A stretch of DNA of 48,440 nt from Phenylobacterium sp. GTDB taxonomy: Bacteria > Pseudomonadota > Alphaproteobacteria > Caulobacterales > Caulobacteraceae. A model generated the notes under the pieces. That model saw nothing but the letters and a program-made list of their open reading frames with translations. It was not told the origin of the DNA and made no database searches. Every line of letters starts with the position of its first letter. Position 1 is the stretch's first letter. The DNA lies in assembly GCA_018001015.1 (NCBI GenBank), contig JAGNIV010000026.1, forward strand, positions 1 through 48,440, written 5' to 3'. A program made the position numbers and the translations under genes. This document shows positions 8,503-17,102 of the stretch, one piece after another.

Positions 8503-9773
8503 TTCCGCGTCGGGATGATCACCGGCAGGGTCTCGTACCCCTTCACGAACACCGAGTGGGTCCGCTGGGGCTCAGCCACCACCTCGACGGTAGGGAAGCG
8601 GGCCAGGATTTCCTCCCAGATGATCTGCAGTTGCAGTTCGGCCAGGCGGTTGCCGACGCAACGGTGGACGCCGAACCCGAAGGACAGGTGCTGGCGGGGC
8701 CGTTCGCGGTCGATGATGTAGTTGTCGGGATTGGCGATGACTTCGTCGTCGCGATTGCCCGAGACGTACCACATGGCCACCCGGTCGCCCTTCTTGATGG
8801 TCTTGCCGCCGATCTCGTAGTCCTCGGTCGCCGTGCGCGCCATGTGCGCCAGAGGCGTCTGCCAGCGGATGGTTTCTGAGACCATGGACGGGATCAGCGA
8901 CGGGTTCTCGCGCAGCTTGCGATATTGGGCCGGGTTCTGGTTGAGGGCGTAGATCGAACCGGAAATGGTGTTCCGCGTCGTGTCGTTGCCGCCGATGATC
9001 AGCAGGGTGACGTTGCCGTGGTACTCGTGCTCGTCCATGTCCCGGGTCGCCGGGTTGTGAGCCAGCATGGAGATCATGTCGAACTTCGGCTCGGTGTCCT
9101 TGATCCGGTCGGCCCAGAGGCCGTCGAAGGCGTCAAAACACTTGGTGAGCTCGCTGCGCTTCTGCTCCCAGCTCTCGCAGACCCCGTGGCCGGGTGGGTT
9201 GGTCATCATGTCCGACCAGTAGGTCAGGTCACGCCGCCGCTCGAAGGGGAAGTCGAAGAGCGTGGCCAGCGTCATGGCCGTCAGCTCCTTGGAAACCAGG
9301 TCCACCCAGTCAAAGGTCTCGCCGATGGGCAGGCCATCCAGGATCGCCCCGGCCCGCTCGCGGATCACGGGCGCCATCTGGGCGAGATTGTGGGGCGCCA
9401 CGGCGGGGCTGACCGCCTTGCGCTGCACGTCGTGCTTGGGCGGATCCATGCCAATGAAGCTGGGGCGGGTCGGCCGGCCAGCCGATTCGGCCTTGGACTC
9501 CAGGCTTTGCAGGACGATGCCGTCGGCTGAGGAGAACACCTGATGATTGGTGTCGATGGCCATGATGTCGTTGTATTTGGTCACCGACCAGTAGGGGCCG
9601 TACTCACTGTTTTCCGTGTAGTGGACCGGGCTTTCGCGGCGCAGGCGCTCAAATTGAGCCCACATGGTGTCGCTGGTGAACAGCTCCGGCTGGGCGGGAT
9701 TGAGTTGGTCCAGCGGCAGGGCCTCGGCCTGCTGGCGGGCCTCGTGGCGGATATCGACGGAACCGTCGCTCAT
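8499..9773 (-). CDS. Cytochrome P450, CYP153-like (probable alkane/fatty-acid hydroxylase)
   Basis: The protein is a soluble heme monooxygenase of 424 residues. The I-helix motif is IIGGNDTTRN, the K-helix E-x-x-R lies in SETIRWQTPL, and the heme-binding loop is FGFGVHRCVGNR with the cysteine ligand. MDPPKHDVQRKAVSP, RWQTPLAHM and CVGNRLAELQLQI resemble the CYP153 family, which hydroxylates terminal carbons of medium-chain alkanes, alcohols and fatty acids; the exact subfamily is inferred from memory of such sequences. AGGGAGAG lies just before the ATG. No ferredoxin or ferredoxin reductase gene adjoins it, so redox partners must be encoded elsewhere. Confidence 0.88.
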   Translation of the reverse strand: MSDGSVDIRHEARQQAEALPLDQLNPAQPELFTSDTMWAQFERLRRESPVHYTENSEYGPYWSVTKYNDIMAIDTNHQVFSSADGIVLQSLESKAESAGRPTRPSFIGMDPPKHDVQRKAVSPAVAPHNLAQMAPVIRERAGAILDGLPIGETFDWVDLVSKELTAMTLATLFDFPFERRRDLTYWSDMMTNPPGHGVCESWEQKRSELTKCFDAFDGLWADRIKDTEPKFDMISMLAHNPATRDMDEHEYHGNVTLLIIGGNDTTRNTISGSIYALNQNPAQYRKLRENPSLIPSMVSETIRWQTPLAHMARTATEDYEIGGKTIKKGDRVAMWYVSGNRDDEVIANPDNYIIDRERPRQHLSFGFGVHRCVGNRLAELQLQIIWEEILARFPTVEVVAEPQRTHSVFVKGYETLPVIIPTRN

Positions 9774-9877
9774 GGTCGTCTCTCCCTGACGGGCGGGCTT
9801 CTGAAGAGCTCGCTCACATGCGTTGCGCCAATGACGCCGAACCGAACACTGTATTGCAAGGGGCATCTTCCGCCGGG

Positions 9878-11011
9878 TCAGCGCACCGGCGGCGGATAGT
9901 GCAGTCCCGGTTGCGGCGCGCTCCACAAGGCGTTGAGGCCCCGCTCCAGCTTGAGCGGCGATCCCTGTCCCAGATTACGGCGGAACACCTCGTCGTAGGC
10001 GCCCACCTGACGGATAACCTGGAACCCCCAATCGGCCTTCAGCCCCAGCAGGGGGCCCAGGTCCCCCTCGGCTCCAAGCAGACGGCGTACACGGGGATCG
10101 CGCGACTCATCGCGAGCCTTGGCGACAGTCTCCGAGGTCAGCTTCAGCTCCTCCCCCAGCATCAGGGCATAGACGCTCCAGCGGACGATGTCGGTCCAGG
10201 CCGGATCGTCCTGACGAACCGCGGGCCCGAGCGGTTCCTTGGAGATCACTGTGGGCAGAATCACGTGAGCGTTCGGGTTGTTCATCAGCGACCGGGCGGA
10301 AGCCAGGGCCGAGACGTCAGCGGTGAAGGCGTCGCAGTCGCCGCTCTGGTAGGTCTCGCGCGCCTCGGCCTCCGAGCCGGCGACGACGGCGGTGTACTTC
10401 AAGCCCCGGATCTTGAAGTAGGCCGCCAGATTGTCCTCACTGTCGGCGCCCGCCTGGACACAGATCCGCGCGCCGTTCAGTTCGTCCGCGGTCGCAAGGG
10501 CCAAGGCCTTGGTGGCCAAGAAGCCCTGGCCGTCGAAATAGGTCACCGCGGGGAAGTCCAGGCCGCGGGCGTCGCGGGCGAAGGTCCAGGAGGTGTTACG
10601 CGACAGGATATCGATCCTGCCGGCCGACAAGGCCCCGAACCGATCCTGGGTCTGGACGGGCGTGAACCGCACCGCCTTGGCGTCCCCGAGCACAGCGGCC
10701 GCTACGGCGCGGCAGACGTCGACGTCGAAGCCGCGCCAACCACCCTTGTCATCCGGGAAAGCGAAGCCCGCCAGCCCGGGATGGACGCCGCAGGCCAGGT
10801 AGCCCCGCGACCGGACCGCCGCGAGCGTCGGGCTGGCCTTGGCGCGCAGCACCTGGGTCGCCGGGTCGGCCGCGGACGTGGCGCTTGGCGGCGGCGCAGG
10901 CGTCTGATCGGCGCCACCGCAGGCGGCGAGCCAAAGCAGAAGTCCAATAGCAGCGGTGCGGCCTAGCGCCTTGATCACAAACCTCACGAGGGTTCTAATG
11001 AATACGGGCAT
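9878..11011 (-). CDS. Amino-acid ABC transporter-type substrate-binding lipoprotein
   Basis: This looks like a periplasmic solute-binding protein (SBP family 3, amino-acid type), 377 residues long. A hydrophobic signal ends in a lipobox LAAC, so it is probably a lipoprotein. The mature part has V-R-S-R-G-Y-L-A-C-G-V near the start, GFDVDVCRAVAAAV, and a second-lobe segment DELNGARICVQAG, all typical of general L-amino-acid binding proteins (AapJ type). No permease or ATPase gene is adjacent, so it is an orphan component. The ATG at 11011 is followed directly by the signal sequence. metC diverges only 34 bases away. Confidence 0.85.
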   Translation of the reverse strand: MPVFIRTLVRFVIKALGRTAAIGLLLWLAACGGADQTPAPPPSATSAADPATQVLRAKASPTLAAVRSRGYLACGVHPGLAGFAFPDDKGGWRGFDVDVCRAVAAAVLGDAKAVRFTPVQTQDRFGALSAGRIDILSRNTSWTFARDARGLDFPAVTYFDGQGFLATKALALATADELNGARICVQAGADSEDNLAAYFKIRGLKYTAVVAGSEAEARETYQSGDCDAFTADVSALASARSLMNNPNAHVILPTVISKEPLGPAVRQDDPAWTDIVRWSVYALMLGEELKLTSETVAKARDESRDPRVRRLLGAEGDLGPLLGLKADWGFQVIRQVGAYDEVFRRNLGQGSPLKLERGLNALWSAPQPGLHYPPPVR

Positions 11012-11045
11012 TGTCGCCCCTGTTCGCTCCGAGCCGTCAAGCCGC

Positions 11046-12209
11046 ATGGCCGAAGAAACTCGATTGATCCGCGCCGGCGCCACGCCAAAGTCGCTGGCCA
11101 AGACCGTGGGGCCGCCGATCCAGAAGGGCTCCACCGTCCTCCTGCCCAACGCCGAGGCGCTCTACGACGACGACAGCTTCATCACCTATGGCCGCCAGGG
11201 CCTGGCGGCCCATGACGCCCTGCGCGACGCGCTGTGCGAGATGGAGGGCGCCAAGGGGGTCTGCCTTTATCCCTCGGGGCTCGCCGCCCTGACCGGCGCC
11301 ATGCTCGCCGTCCTTAAGGCCGGGGACGAGGTGCTGGTCGTCGACAACATCTACAAGCCCACAAGGCGGTTCTGTGATCACGTCCTGAAACGTTTCGGGG
11401 TCGGTGTCCGCTATTTCGATCCCCGCCAGACTCCGGAAGACCTGGTGGGTGGCGCCGGTGAGGCTGTCCGCCTGATCGTCCTGGAGAGCCCCGGCTCCCT
11501 GTCCTTCGAAATGCAGGACCTCGCCGCCGTCGCCGGGCTGGCCCGGGGCCGAGGCATCCTGACCCTGGCCGACAACACCTGGGGCGCAGGCTACCTGATC
11601 AAGCCCCTGGCCCAGGGCGTGGATATCAGTGTCCAGGCCCTGACCAAATATGTCGGGGGCCATTCCGACGTCTTCATGGGCTCGGCGGCGGCGACCGACC
11701 CGAGCCTGGTGGGCCAGTTGGAGAACGGCGTCACCCACCTGGGCTGGGCCGTGGCGCCTGAGGACGCCTATCAGATGCTGCGCGGCCTGCGCACCCTGCC
11801 CGTCCGGCTCGCCCGACAAGGCGCCAGCGGTCTCGCCATCGCTGCCTGGCTGCGCGATCAGCCGGAGGTGGCCGGCGTCCTGCACCCCGCCCTACCCGGC
11901 TGCCCCGACCACGAGCTCTGGGCCCGCGACTATACCGGCGCCTGCGGCCTGTTCGGCTTCGTCTTCAGGCCCGCGCCCGAGGCGGCGGTGAACGCCTTCC
12001 TCGATGAACTCAAGCTGTTTGGCCTCGGCTTTTCCTGGGGCGGCTTCGAGAGCCTGGCCATCTCCTGCGATCCCCAGCTCGGGACGCGCAAGTTCCGCGC
12101 CGACTACGGCGGCCCGTTGATGCGCCTGCACATCGGCCTGGAGAACGCCGACGACCTGATGGCGGATCTGCAAAAGGGGCTGCAGGCCTTCAGCGCCGCG
12201 GGCGGCTAA
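11046..12209 (+). CDS. metC: Cystathionine beta-lyase
   Basis: The enzyme cleaves cystathionine to homocysteine, pyruvate and ammonia in methionine synthesis. It is a Cys/Met-metabolism PLP enzyme of 387 residues, with GLAALTGAML, the PLP-aspartate segment LADNTWGAGY, and the PLP lysine in QALTKYVGGHSD. AKTVGPPIQKGSTV near the N-terminus is typical of alphaproteobacterial MetC. I chose the ATG at 11046 by similarity; an in-frame ATG at 10998 has a better ribosome-binding site (GAGG) and would overlap the divergent lipoprotein gene by 14 bases. Confidence 0.9.
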   Translation: MAEETRLIRAGATPKSLAKTVGPPIQKGSTVLLPNAEALYDDDSFITYGRQGLAAHDALRDALCEMEGAKGVCLYPSGLAALTGAMLAVLKAGDEVLVVDNIYKPTRRFCDHVLKRFGVGVRYFDPRQTPEDLVGGAGEAVRLIVLESPGSLSFEMQDLAAVAGLARGRGILTLADNTWGAGYLIKPLAQGVDISVQALTKYVGGHSDVFMGSAAATDPSLVGQLENGVTHLGWAVAPEDAYQMLRGLRTLPVRLARQGASGLAIAAWLRDQPEVAGVLHPALPGCPDHELWARDYTGACGLFGFVFRPAPEAAVNAFLDELKLFGLGFSWGGFESLAISCDPQLGTRKFRADYGGPLMRLHIGLENADDLMADLQKGLQAFSAAGG

Positions 12210-12212
12210 CCC

Positions 12213-12289
12213 TGGCGCGCCCTGCAGGACTCGAACCTGCAACCGCCCGCTTAGAAGGCGGGTGCTCTATCCAGTTGAGCTAAGGGCGC
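12213..12289 (-). tRNA. tRNA-Arg (anticodon UCU)
   Basis: Read on the minus strand, the acceptor stem GCGCCCT pairs with AGGGCGC. The anticodon stem CCCGC/GCGGG encloses the loop CTTCTAA, giving anticodon TCT. The T-arm is GCAGG-TTCGAGT-CCTGC, and CCA is encoded at the 3' end. The full length is 77 nucleotides. It decodes AGA, a rare codon in a high-G+C genome. Confidence 0.97.
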
Positions 12290-12299
12290 TCGCGAGAAC

Positions 12300-12605
12300 C
12301 TAGTGGGTCCAGGGCTGCTTGCGGTTGAAGGCGAAGTTGTCGGCGTAGGCCTTGACGATGCGCTTGGCCGGCTTGGGGTCGAAGAGTTGGAACGGGATGG
12401 CGTGGGCCTGGGCGTAGGCCACCGCGTCCTCGGAAGTGTCGAAGGACAGGCGAATCTGGCCGTCGGTGTCACGGGTCTGGGTCCAGCCCATCAGAGGGTC
12501 CGACGCCCTGGCGTCCTGCGGCGCGAATTCCAGCAACCAGTCCTTGGTCTTGGCCTTGCCGGACTGCATGGCGTTCTTGGCCGGACGGTAGATGCGCGCG
12601 AGCAT
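12300..12605 (-). CDS. NDUFS4-like accessory subunit of NADH dehydrogenase (complex I)
   Basis: The 101-residue protein matches the ETC complex I subunit (NDUFS4, 18-kDa) family, found in mitochondria and alphaproteobacteria as an accessory subunit near the NADH-oxidising module. It begins with [18 protein letters not shown], typical of the family, then has W-x-L-E-F, DPLMGWT and [14 protein letters not shown], and ends with the usual FNRKQPWTH. It stands alone between two tRNA genes, away from the nuo operon, as is usual in this group. Confidence 0.9.
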   Translation of the reverse strand: MLARIYRPAKNAMQSGKAKTKDWLLEFAPQDARASDPLMGWTQTRDTDGQIRLSFDTSEDAVAYAQAHAIPFQLFDPKPAKRIVKAYADNFAFNRKQPWTH

Positions 12606-12641
12606 GAAGGGTCCCTTGCGGAAAGTCGTTTTGGCCGGTGC

Positions 12642-12718
<77 letters not shown>

Positions 12719-12843
12719 AAAAGCACCGGCGGGCGTGGGATATAAGGCTTTGGCCGTTCCCGCAAACGATAGGAGGCCACAGGGCGCGTTCCCTCGACCT
12801 TTGCGCCTCCCGTCTGGTAGGTCTTCGGCGGGGGGAGCAAAAG

Positions 12844-13002
12844 ATGCCGCAGTCAAAATCGAAGTCCAAGCGCACACGCCGCATGGAGAAACGCAGGCGA
12901 GCCCAGTTCCTTGATCGCCACGCCGAACACATCCGGCTGGCCCTGATCGGCGGCGGCGCGATCCTGGTGGCCAGCCTCGTGGCGAAGGTCGCCCTAGGCT
13001 GA
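12844..13002 (+). CDS. Small basic single-span membrane protein, unknown
   Basis: This 52-residue protein is preceded by GGGGGAG seven bases before the ATG. Residues 1-30 are strongly basic (KSKSKRTRRMEKRRR), and one hydrophobic helix follows (LALIGGGAILVASLVAKVAL), suggesting a membrane protein with a cytoplasmic basic tail. I do not recognise a family. Its last 9 bases overlap the convergent thioesterase gene. Support comes from the good ribosome-binding site and the coherent composition; it could still be spurious. Confidence 0.5.
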   Translation: MPQSKSKSKRTRRMEKRRRAQFLDRHAEHIRLALIGGGAILVASLVAKVALG

Positions 13003-13449
13003 GTCCGACTTGGCCGGCGCGCGCCGGTGCATCAGCTTGAACACACCGGAGGCCCGCACAACATCGTGGCCGCCGACATAGGCGCGACCTTCCACGAAGG
13101 CGACGTCGCGGGTGGCGCGGGTGACGCGCGCGTCCCCCATCACCCATTCTCCGATCCGGGCCATGTGCAGGAAGTCCACCGACAGGTGAATGGTCACCGA
13201 CCGTGTCTGCGTCTCACGCCACACCGCCGCCGCCAAGAGTCCGTCCAGGAAGGCGGTCAGCATGCCGCCGTGGACCAACCCCAGGCCATTGGCGTGACGC
13301 TGCTCGGCGAAGAAGGCCTGCTCGGTCAACCCGTCTCGCTGCTCGGCGCGGTGATAGTAGGGTCCGTTGATCGTGGAGAAGTCGCCGCGACCTTGAGACT
13401 TGATGAAGCCCTCCGGCACGATGATCTCGGGCGTGGCGGCAAGCGTCAT
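12994..13449 (-). CDS. PaaI-family hotdog-fold thioesterase
   Basis: The 151-residue protein has the PaaI-type hotdog fold of acyl-CoA thioesterases. The key segment is NGLGLVHGGMLTAFLD, where HGG opens the long helix carrying the catalytic acidic residue. TIHLSVDFLHMARIGEW and a closing beta strand (ASGVFKLM) follow. The substrate is unknown. The ATG overlaps the stop of the upstream cyclotransferase gene (ATGA), so the two are probably co-translated. Confidence 0.85.
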   Translation of the reverse strand: MTLAATPEIIVPEGFIKSQGRGDFSTINGPYYHRAEQRDGLTEQAFFAEQRHANGLGLVHGGMLTAFLDGLLAAAVWRETQTRSVTIHLSVDFLHMARIGEWVMGDARVTRATRDVAFVEGRAYVGGHDVVRASGVFKLMHRRAPAKSDSA

Positions 13450-14243
13450 GGGACGGGATTCTTCGCGGGTTTGAGGGTGATTTCGTAGATCTGCGGCCAT
13501 CGCTTGCCGGTCACGAACAGGCGGTCGCCAGCCTTGTCATAGGCGATTCCATTCAGCACGGCGTCGGGGTCCCGCTGCGACAGGGTCTCAGGCAGGCCGG
13601 TCATGTCGATCCACCCCTTCACGGCGCCGGTTCTCGGGTCGATGCGGGCAATGCGGTTGGTCATCCAGATATTGGCCAGGATCTCGCCCTTCACCCATTC
13701 GATCTCGTTGAGATTGCGCACCGGCCGGCCTTCGGCGGTGACCGTGACGGTCCGGGCCACCTTCAGGGTCTTGGGATCCAGGAAGCGCAGGGTGGGGGTG
13801 CCGTCGCTCATGATGATCGACCGGCCGTCCTGGGTCAGCGCCCAGCCCTCGCCGTCATAGCGGAACGAGCCCTTGGGGGCGAAGGTCTTCAGGTCCCAGC
13901 GGAAACCCACGCTGTCGCGCCAGGTCAGGCTCAGCAGGTCGCCGTCCCAGTTGACGATGCCCTCGCCGAACATGGTGGGGTCAGTGGCCCGCGACTGCAG
14001 GACGACGCCGTCGGCCAGGCGCACCTTCCGGATCGAAGAGGCGCCCTCCAACCCGGTGCTCTCGAAAATCACGCCGTCGAGATAGAACAAGCCCTGGGTG
14101 AAGGCGCCCGTGTCGTGGGGATAGGCGGCCTGCACCTCAAAGCCCTGCACCGGCAGCTCGGCCTGAACCGGCCCGCAGGCGACAAGGGCCGCGGCCAAGA
14201 CGGCCAGCCGTGCGGCGCGGAAAATGGCGATCAGCAAGCCCAA
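13446..14243 (-). CDS. Glutaminyl-peptide cyclotransferase (bacterial/plant type), exported
   Basis: Enzymes of this type convert N-terminal glutamine to pyroglutamate on peptides. The 265-residue protein begins with a signal sequence (about residues 8-28, ending LVACGPVQA; the cysteine may be a lipobox). A five-bladed propeller follows with the family's typical segments: YPHDTGAFTQGLFY near the N-terminus, ESTGLEGASSIRKV, and LNEIEWVKGEILANIW near the middle. It probably acts in the periplasm. The thioesterase downstream shares an ATGA overlap. Confidence 0.88.
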   Translation of the reverse strand: MGLLIAIFRAARLAVLAAALVACGPVQAELPVQGFEVQAAYPHDTGAFTQGLFYLDGVIFESTGLEGASSIRKVRLADGVVLQSRATDPTMFGEGIVNWDGDLLSLTWRDSVGFRWDLKTFAPKGSFRYDGEGWALTQDGRSIIMSDGTPTLRFLDPKTLKVARTVTVTAEGRPVRNLNEIEWVKGEILANIWMTNRIARIDPRTGAVKGWIDMTGLPETLSQRDPDAVLNGIAYDKAGDRLFVTGKRWPQIYEITLKPAKNPVP

Positions 14244-14303
14244 GCTCCCCAGACGAGAGCCTATCCTTTGCGGGAGGGTTGCGGCGGAGGCAAGGCGGAG
14301 CTG

Positions 14304-14945
14304 TCAGGCCATGCCGATGGATTCGAGCTCGGCCACCACCAGGCCCTTGGGCCCTTCGGCGAAGCGGACCATGACGTCATCGCCGGGCTGCAGGTCCTCG
14401 ATGCCCGACCGGCGCAGGGTCTCGATGTGGACGAAGATGTCGCCGGGTTCGCCATCACGGACCACGAAGCCGTAGCCCTTGGCGCGGTTGAACCACTTCA
14501 CCTTGGCCCGCTCCAGCGGCCCCCTCGCCTGGGGCGCGGGCCTGGCGGCGCGGGCGGGGAAGCCGCTCGCCCCTGCCTGCCGGTCAAAGCCGCCACCGTT
14601 ACGGTCGAAGCCGTCCCGATCGCGGCGGAAGTGGCCCTCGTCGCGGCTGCGCCGCTCGGCTGGGGGCGGCGCGGAGCTTTCGTCCAGGTCCACCACCTCA
14701 GCAACCTGCCAGCCCTTGGGCCGGCGGATCACGTCACAGACGATGATGGCGCCCTCCAGGGCGTTCTCTCGCCCGGAGTTCCTCAACGATGTCACATGCA
14801 GCAGAACATCTTTCAGGTCGGTCTGGCCGGGATCGTCCGGGACAATGAAGCCATAGCCCTTGCCCGCGTCGAACCACTTGATCCGCCCACTGATCCGCAC
14901 AGCATCTTCGTGCGAATCTACACCCTCAAATTCGTAACCAGACAT
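14304..14945 (-). CDS. Cold-shock protein with two cold-shock domains
   Basis: The 213-residue protein has two OB-fold cold-shock domains separated by a long Arg/Asp/Gly-rich and Ala/Pro-rich linker. The first, near residues 17-80, has [16 protein letters not shown] and V-L-L-H-V (RNP1 and RNP2). The second, near residues 148-212, has [16 protein letters not shown] and IFVHI. Two-domain proteins of this kind are known in Caulobacter, where they act in stationary phase or cold as single-stranded nucleic acid chaperones. GAGGGG precedes the ATG. The 184-base upstream gap holds an inverted repeat at 14999-15013. Confidence 0.92.
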   Translation of the reverse strand: MSGYEFEGVDSHEDAVRISGRIKWFDAGKGYGFIVPDDPGQTDLKDVLLHVTSLRNSGRENALEGAIIVCDVIRRPKGWQVAEVVDLDESSAPPPAERRSRDEGHFRRDRDGFDRNGGGFDRQAGASGFPARAARPAPQARGPLERAKVKWFNRAKGYGFVVRDGEPGDIFVHIETLRRSGIEDLQPGDDVMVRFAEGPKGLVVAELESIGMA

Positions 14946-14998
14946 TTGCCCCTCTGGCCCGATCTCCCAATCCCTACGGATACTGGCCAGTTATAACA

Positions 14999-15013
14999 CT
15001 GTTCTCGTAACAG
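14999..15013. promoter_or_regulatory. Short inverted repeat upstream of the cold-shock gene
   Basis: CTGTT and AACAG flank CTCGT, about 54 bases before the cold-shock start codon. A TTGACG that could be a -35 lies at 15020-15025 on the minus strand, so the repeat would fall in the spacer and -10 region. It may be an operator or a hairpin at the 5' end of the mRNA. The -10 match at 17-bp spacing is poor, so the promoter call is weak. Confidence 0.3.
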
Positions 15014-15129
15014 GAGAGCCGTCAATGGGGGTTTTCACCCAAATGCACGCATTTGGTGTGTTTCTCGCGCATGGCGCGATGGATGGGCGCCGAGGCAATG
15101 TCGGCGGGGCCTCTGAGGGCGAAATCGCG

Positions 15130-15204
15130 TGGCAGTCCCTAGGGGAGTCGAACCCCTCTCTCCAGGTTGAAAACCTGGCGTCCTAACCGATAGACGAAGG
15201 GACC
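15130..15204 (-). tRNA. tRNA-Glu (anticodon UUC)
   Basis: On the minus strand GGTCCCT pairs with AGGGACT, with a G-U pair at the first position. The anticodon stem CCAGG/CCTGG encloses TTTTCAA, giving anticodon TTC. The T-arm is AGGGG-TTCGACT-CCCCT, the discriminator is G and CCA is encoded. The length is 75 nucleotides. Confidence 0.97.
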
Positions 15205-15222
15205 GCAGCGGCGAAGGGCGGC

Positions 15223-15251
15223 TCTATATCTGCGTTCCTGGGGGTGTGCAA
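15223..15251 (-). promoter_or_regulatory. Sigma-70-type promoter of tRNA-Glu
   Basis: On the minus strand TTGCAC is followed after exactly 17 bases by TATAGA. The first tRNA base lies about 18 bases beyond the -10, a distance normal for tRNA promoters. Confidence 0.7.
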
Positions 15252-15296
15252 GCGCACTCAGTCAGACTTGCCACAGTTCGCGAAGATGGCCCGACG

Positions 15297-17102
15297 TCAC
15301 CCCACCCGGCGGAGGTCAGCGACGTCCTCGATCTCCAGCTCGACACTGGATCGGCCCTGCCAGTCATCGGGCTTCAGGCGACCGACGATGTGCAATCCGC
15401 CCCCCTCGGCCAGCAGGCGGGCGCCGATGTCCGTGCCCTCCGAACGCCACGCCACGGCCTTCAGCTTGCCGCCGGTGCGATCGGTCAAGGTCACCCGGAC
15501 ATGGCCGCCCTTGAGGGCCATGGCCCGCTCGACGCGCACATCGGAGAGCGCGAAGACCGGCTCGGGATTTCCGGGGCCGAACGGCGCCATCCGTTGGAAG
15601 CTCTCGTACAGCGCCCGGTCGGCGCCGCCGGTGGTGATCAGGGCGTCGATATCCAGGCCATCCTCAGCCGCGGCGACCTCGCTCTCGTCGGCGAGGCGCT
15701 CGCAGAGAAAGGCGCGCAGGTCCGGAATGGTGTCGGGCTTGACGCTCAGACCGGCGGCCATGGCGTGACCGCCCCCAGCGATCAGCAGGCCCTCTTCGTA
15801 AGCCGCCTGGACGGCCCGGCCGAGGTTCACACCGGGCTGGGATCGGCCCGAGCCCTTGCCCACATTGGCCGCCCGATCGACGCCGATCACCATCACCGGC
15901 TTGCGGTAGCGTTCCCTCAGGCGCCCGGCCACGATGCCGATCACCCCGGGGTGCCAGTCGTCTGCGGCCACTAACAGCACCGGCAGGTCGGTCTGGTTGC
16001 TCTCGCGCTCAATGATCTGGACGGCCTGCTCCAGAACCTCGCGCTCCACCTCCTTGCGCGAGGCATTGAGGGCGTCGAGCTCGGCGGCCAGGTCGGCGGC
16101 CTCTCTGGCGTCGTCGGTGGAGAGCAGGCGCGCACCCAGATCAGCCCGGCCGATACGCCCTCCGGCGTTGATGCGCGGCCCCAGGACGAAACCGACATGG
16201 AACGTCGTCGCCGGCCCTTGGCTCTTGGCGACCTCCAGCAGGGCCTTCAGGCCGGGATTGCGCCAGCCCGACATCACCTTCAGACCCTGGGAGGCCAGGG
16301 CCCGGTTAAAGCCCACCAGCTGGGTCACATCGCAGATGGCGCCCATGCAGGCCAGGTCCAGCCACTGCCGGATATCCGGCTCGGGGCGCTCCTGCGTGAA
16401 TAGTCCCTGTTTGCGCGCCTCCCGGTTCAGGGCGGCCAGCAGGACGAAGGTCACCCCAGCGGCGGCCAGCACCCCCTGCCCCGACCCGCAGCCGGGACGG
16501 TTGGGGTTGACCAGCGCGGTGGCGGGCGGAACCTCGTCGCCGCGCATCAGGTGGTGGTCGATCACCACCACCTCCAGTCCGATCTCAACGGCGTAGGTGA
16601 CCGCCTCCATCGCCGCGGCGCCGCAGTCGACGGTGATCACCAGTTCGACGCCCTCGTCCTTGAGGCGGCGGAAGGCGGCGGGCGACGGGCCGTAGCCTTC
16701 GGTGATGCGATCAGGGACGTAGATGCGCAGGGGCGCGCTCAGGGCCCGGGTCCAGCGGACCAGCTGGGCGGCGCTGGAGGCGCCATCGACGTCATAGTCG
16801 GCGAACACCGCCATGGGCCGGCCCTTGGCGACGGCGTCCACCAGGATGGCGGCGGCCTTGTCCATGTCCATGAAGCTGGAGGGGTCGGGGAACAGGGCCT
16901 TCAGCGTCGGGTTCAGATAATGCTCACCCTGGCCGTCCTCGACACCCCGCGAGGCCAGGGCGCGGGCCAGGGGCTCGGGCAGGCCCAGCGCCATCTCATG
17001 GCGGCGAACGGTCTCCGGATCAGCGGCCCGCTCGCGCCACAGCCGGCCGCTGAGCGACCGGGTGACGCCCAGATAGCCCGCCGGGGTGGCGCCGTCGGCC
17101 AT
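15297..17102 (-). CDS. recJ: Single-stranded-DNA-specific exonuclease RecJ
   Basis: RecJ degrades single-stranded DNA 5' to 3' in recombination, mismatch and base-excision repair. The 601-residue protein shows the DHH-superfamily motifs FADYDVDGASSAA (about residue 101), VDCG, VVVIDHH (about residue 176) and a C-terminal DHHA1 motif in GGGHAMAAGL, followed by the OB domain. The ATG at 17102 overlaps the glpX stop as TGATG; a GTG one codon upstream is also possible. The pairing with glpX suggests co-expression. Confidence 0.95.
   Translation of the reverse strand: MADGATPAGYLGVTRSLSGRLWRERAADPETVRRHEMALGLPEPLARALASRGVEDGQGEHYLNPTLKALFPDPSSFMDMDKAAAILVDAVAKGRPMAVFADYDVDGASSAAQLVRWTRALSAPLRIYVPDRITEGYGPSPAAFRRLKDEGVELVITVDCGAAAMEAVTYAVEIGLEVVVIDHHLMRGDEVPPATALVNPNRPGCGSGQGVLAAAGVTFVLLAALNREARKQGLFTQERPEPDIRQWLDLACMGAICDVTQLVGFNRALASQGLKVMSGWRNPGLKALLEVAKSQGPATTFHVGFVLGPRINAGGRIGRADLGARLLSTDDAREAADLAAELDALNASRKEVEREVLEQAVQIIERESNQTDLPVLLVAADDWHPGVIGIVAGRLRERYRKPVMVIGVDRAANVGKGSGRSQPGVNLGRAVQAAYEEGLLIAGGGHAMAAGLSVKPDTIPDLRAFLCERLADESEVAAAEDGLDIDALITTGGADRALYESFQRMAPFGPGNPEPVFALSDVRVERAMALKGGHVRVTLTDRTGGKLKAVAWRSEGTDIGARLLAEGGGLHIVGRLKPDDWQGRSSVELEIEDVADLRRVG

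Noticed and set aside
9818-10966. A 382-codon frame opposite the solute-binding lipoprotein gene
   Set aside because: Its translation is low-complexity and Gly/Arg/Gln-rich, while the opposite strand has a clear lipobox and SBP motifs.
12719-12843. Clear promoter for tRNA-Pro(UGG)
   Set aside because: TTATAT is present but no -35 at proper spacing is convincing, so it was not listed as a feature.
15223-15296. A regulatory RNA between tRNA-Glu and recJ
   Set aside because: The region is fully explained by the tRNA-Glu promoter and the recJ end; no further structure is visible.
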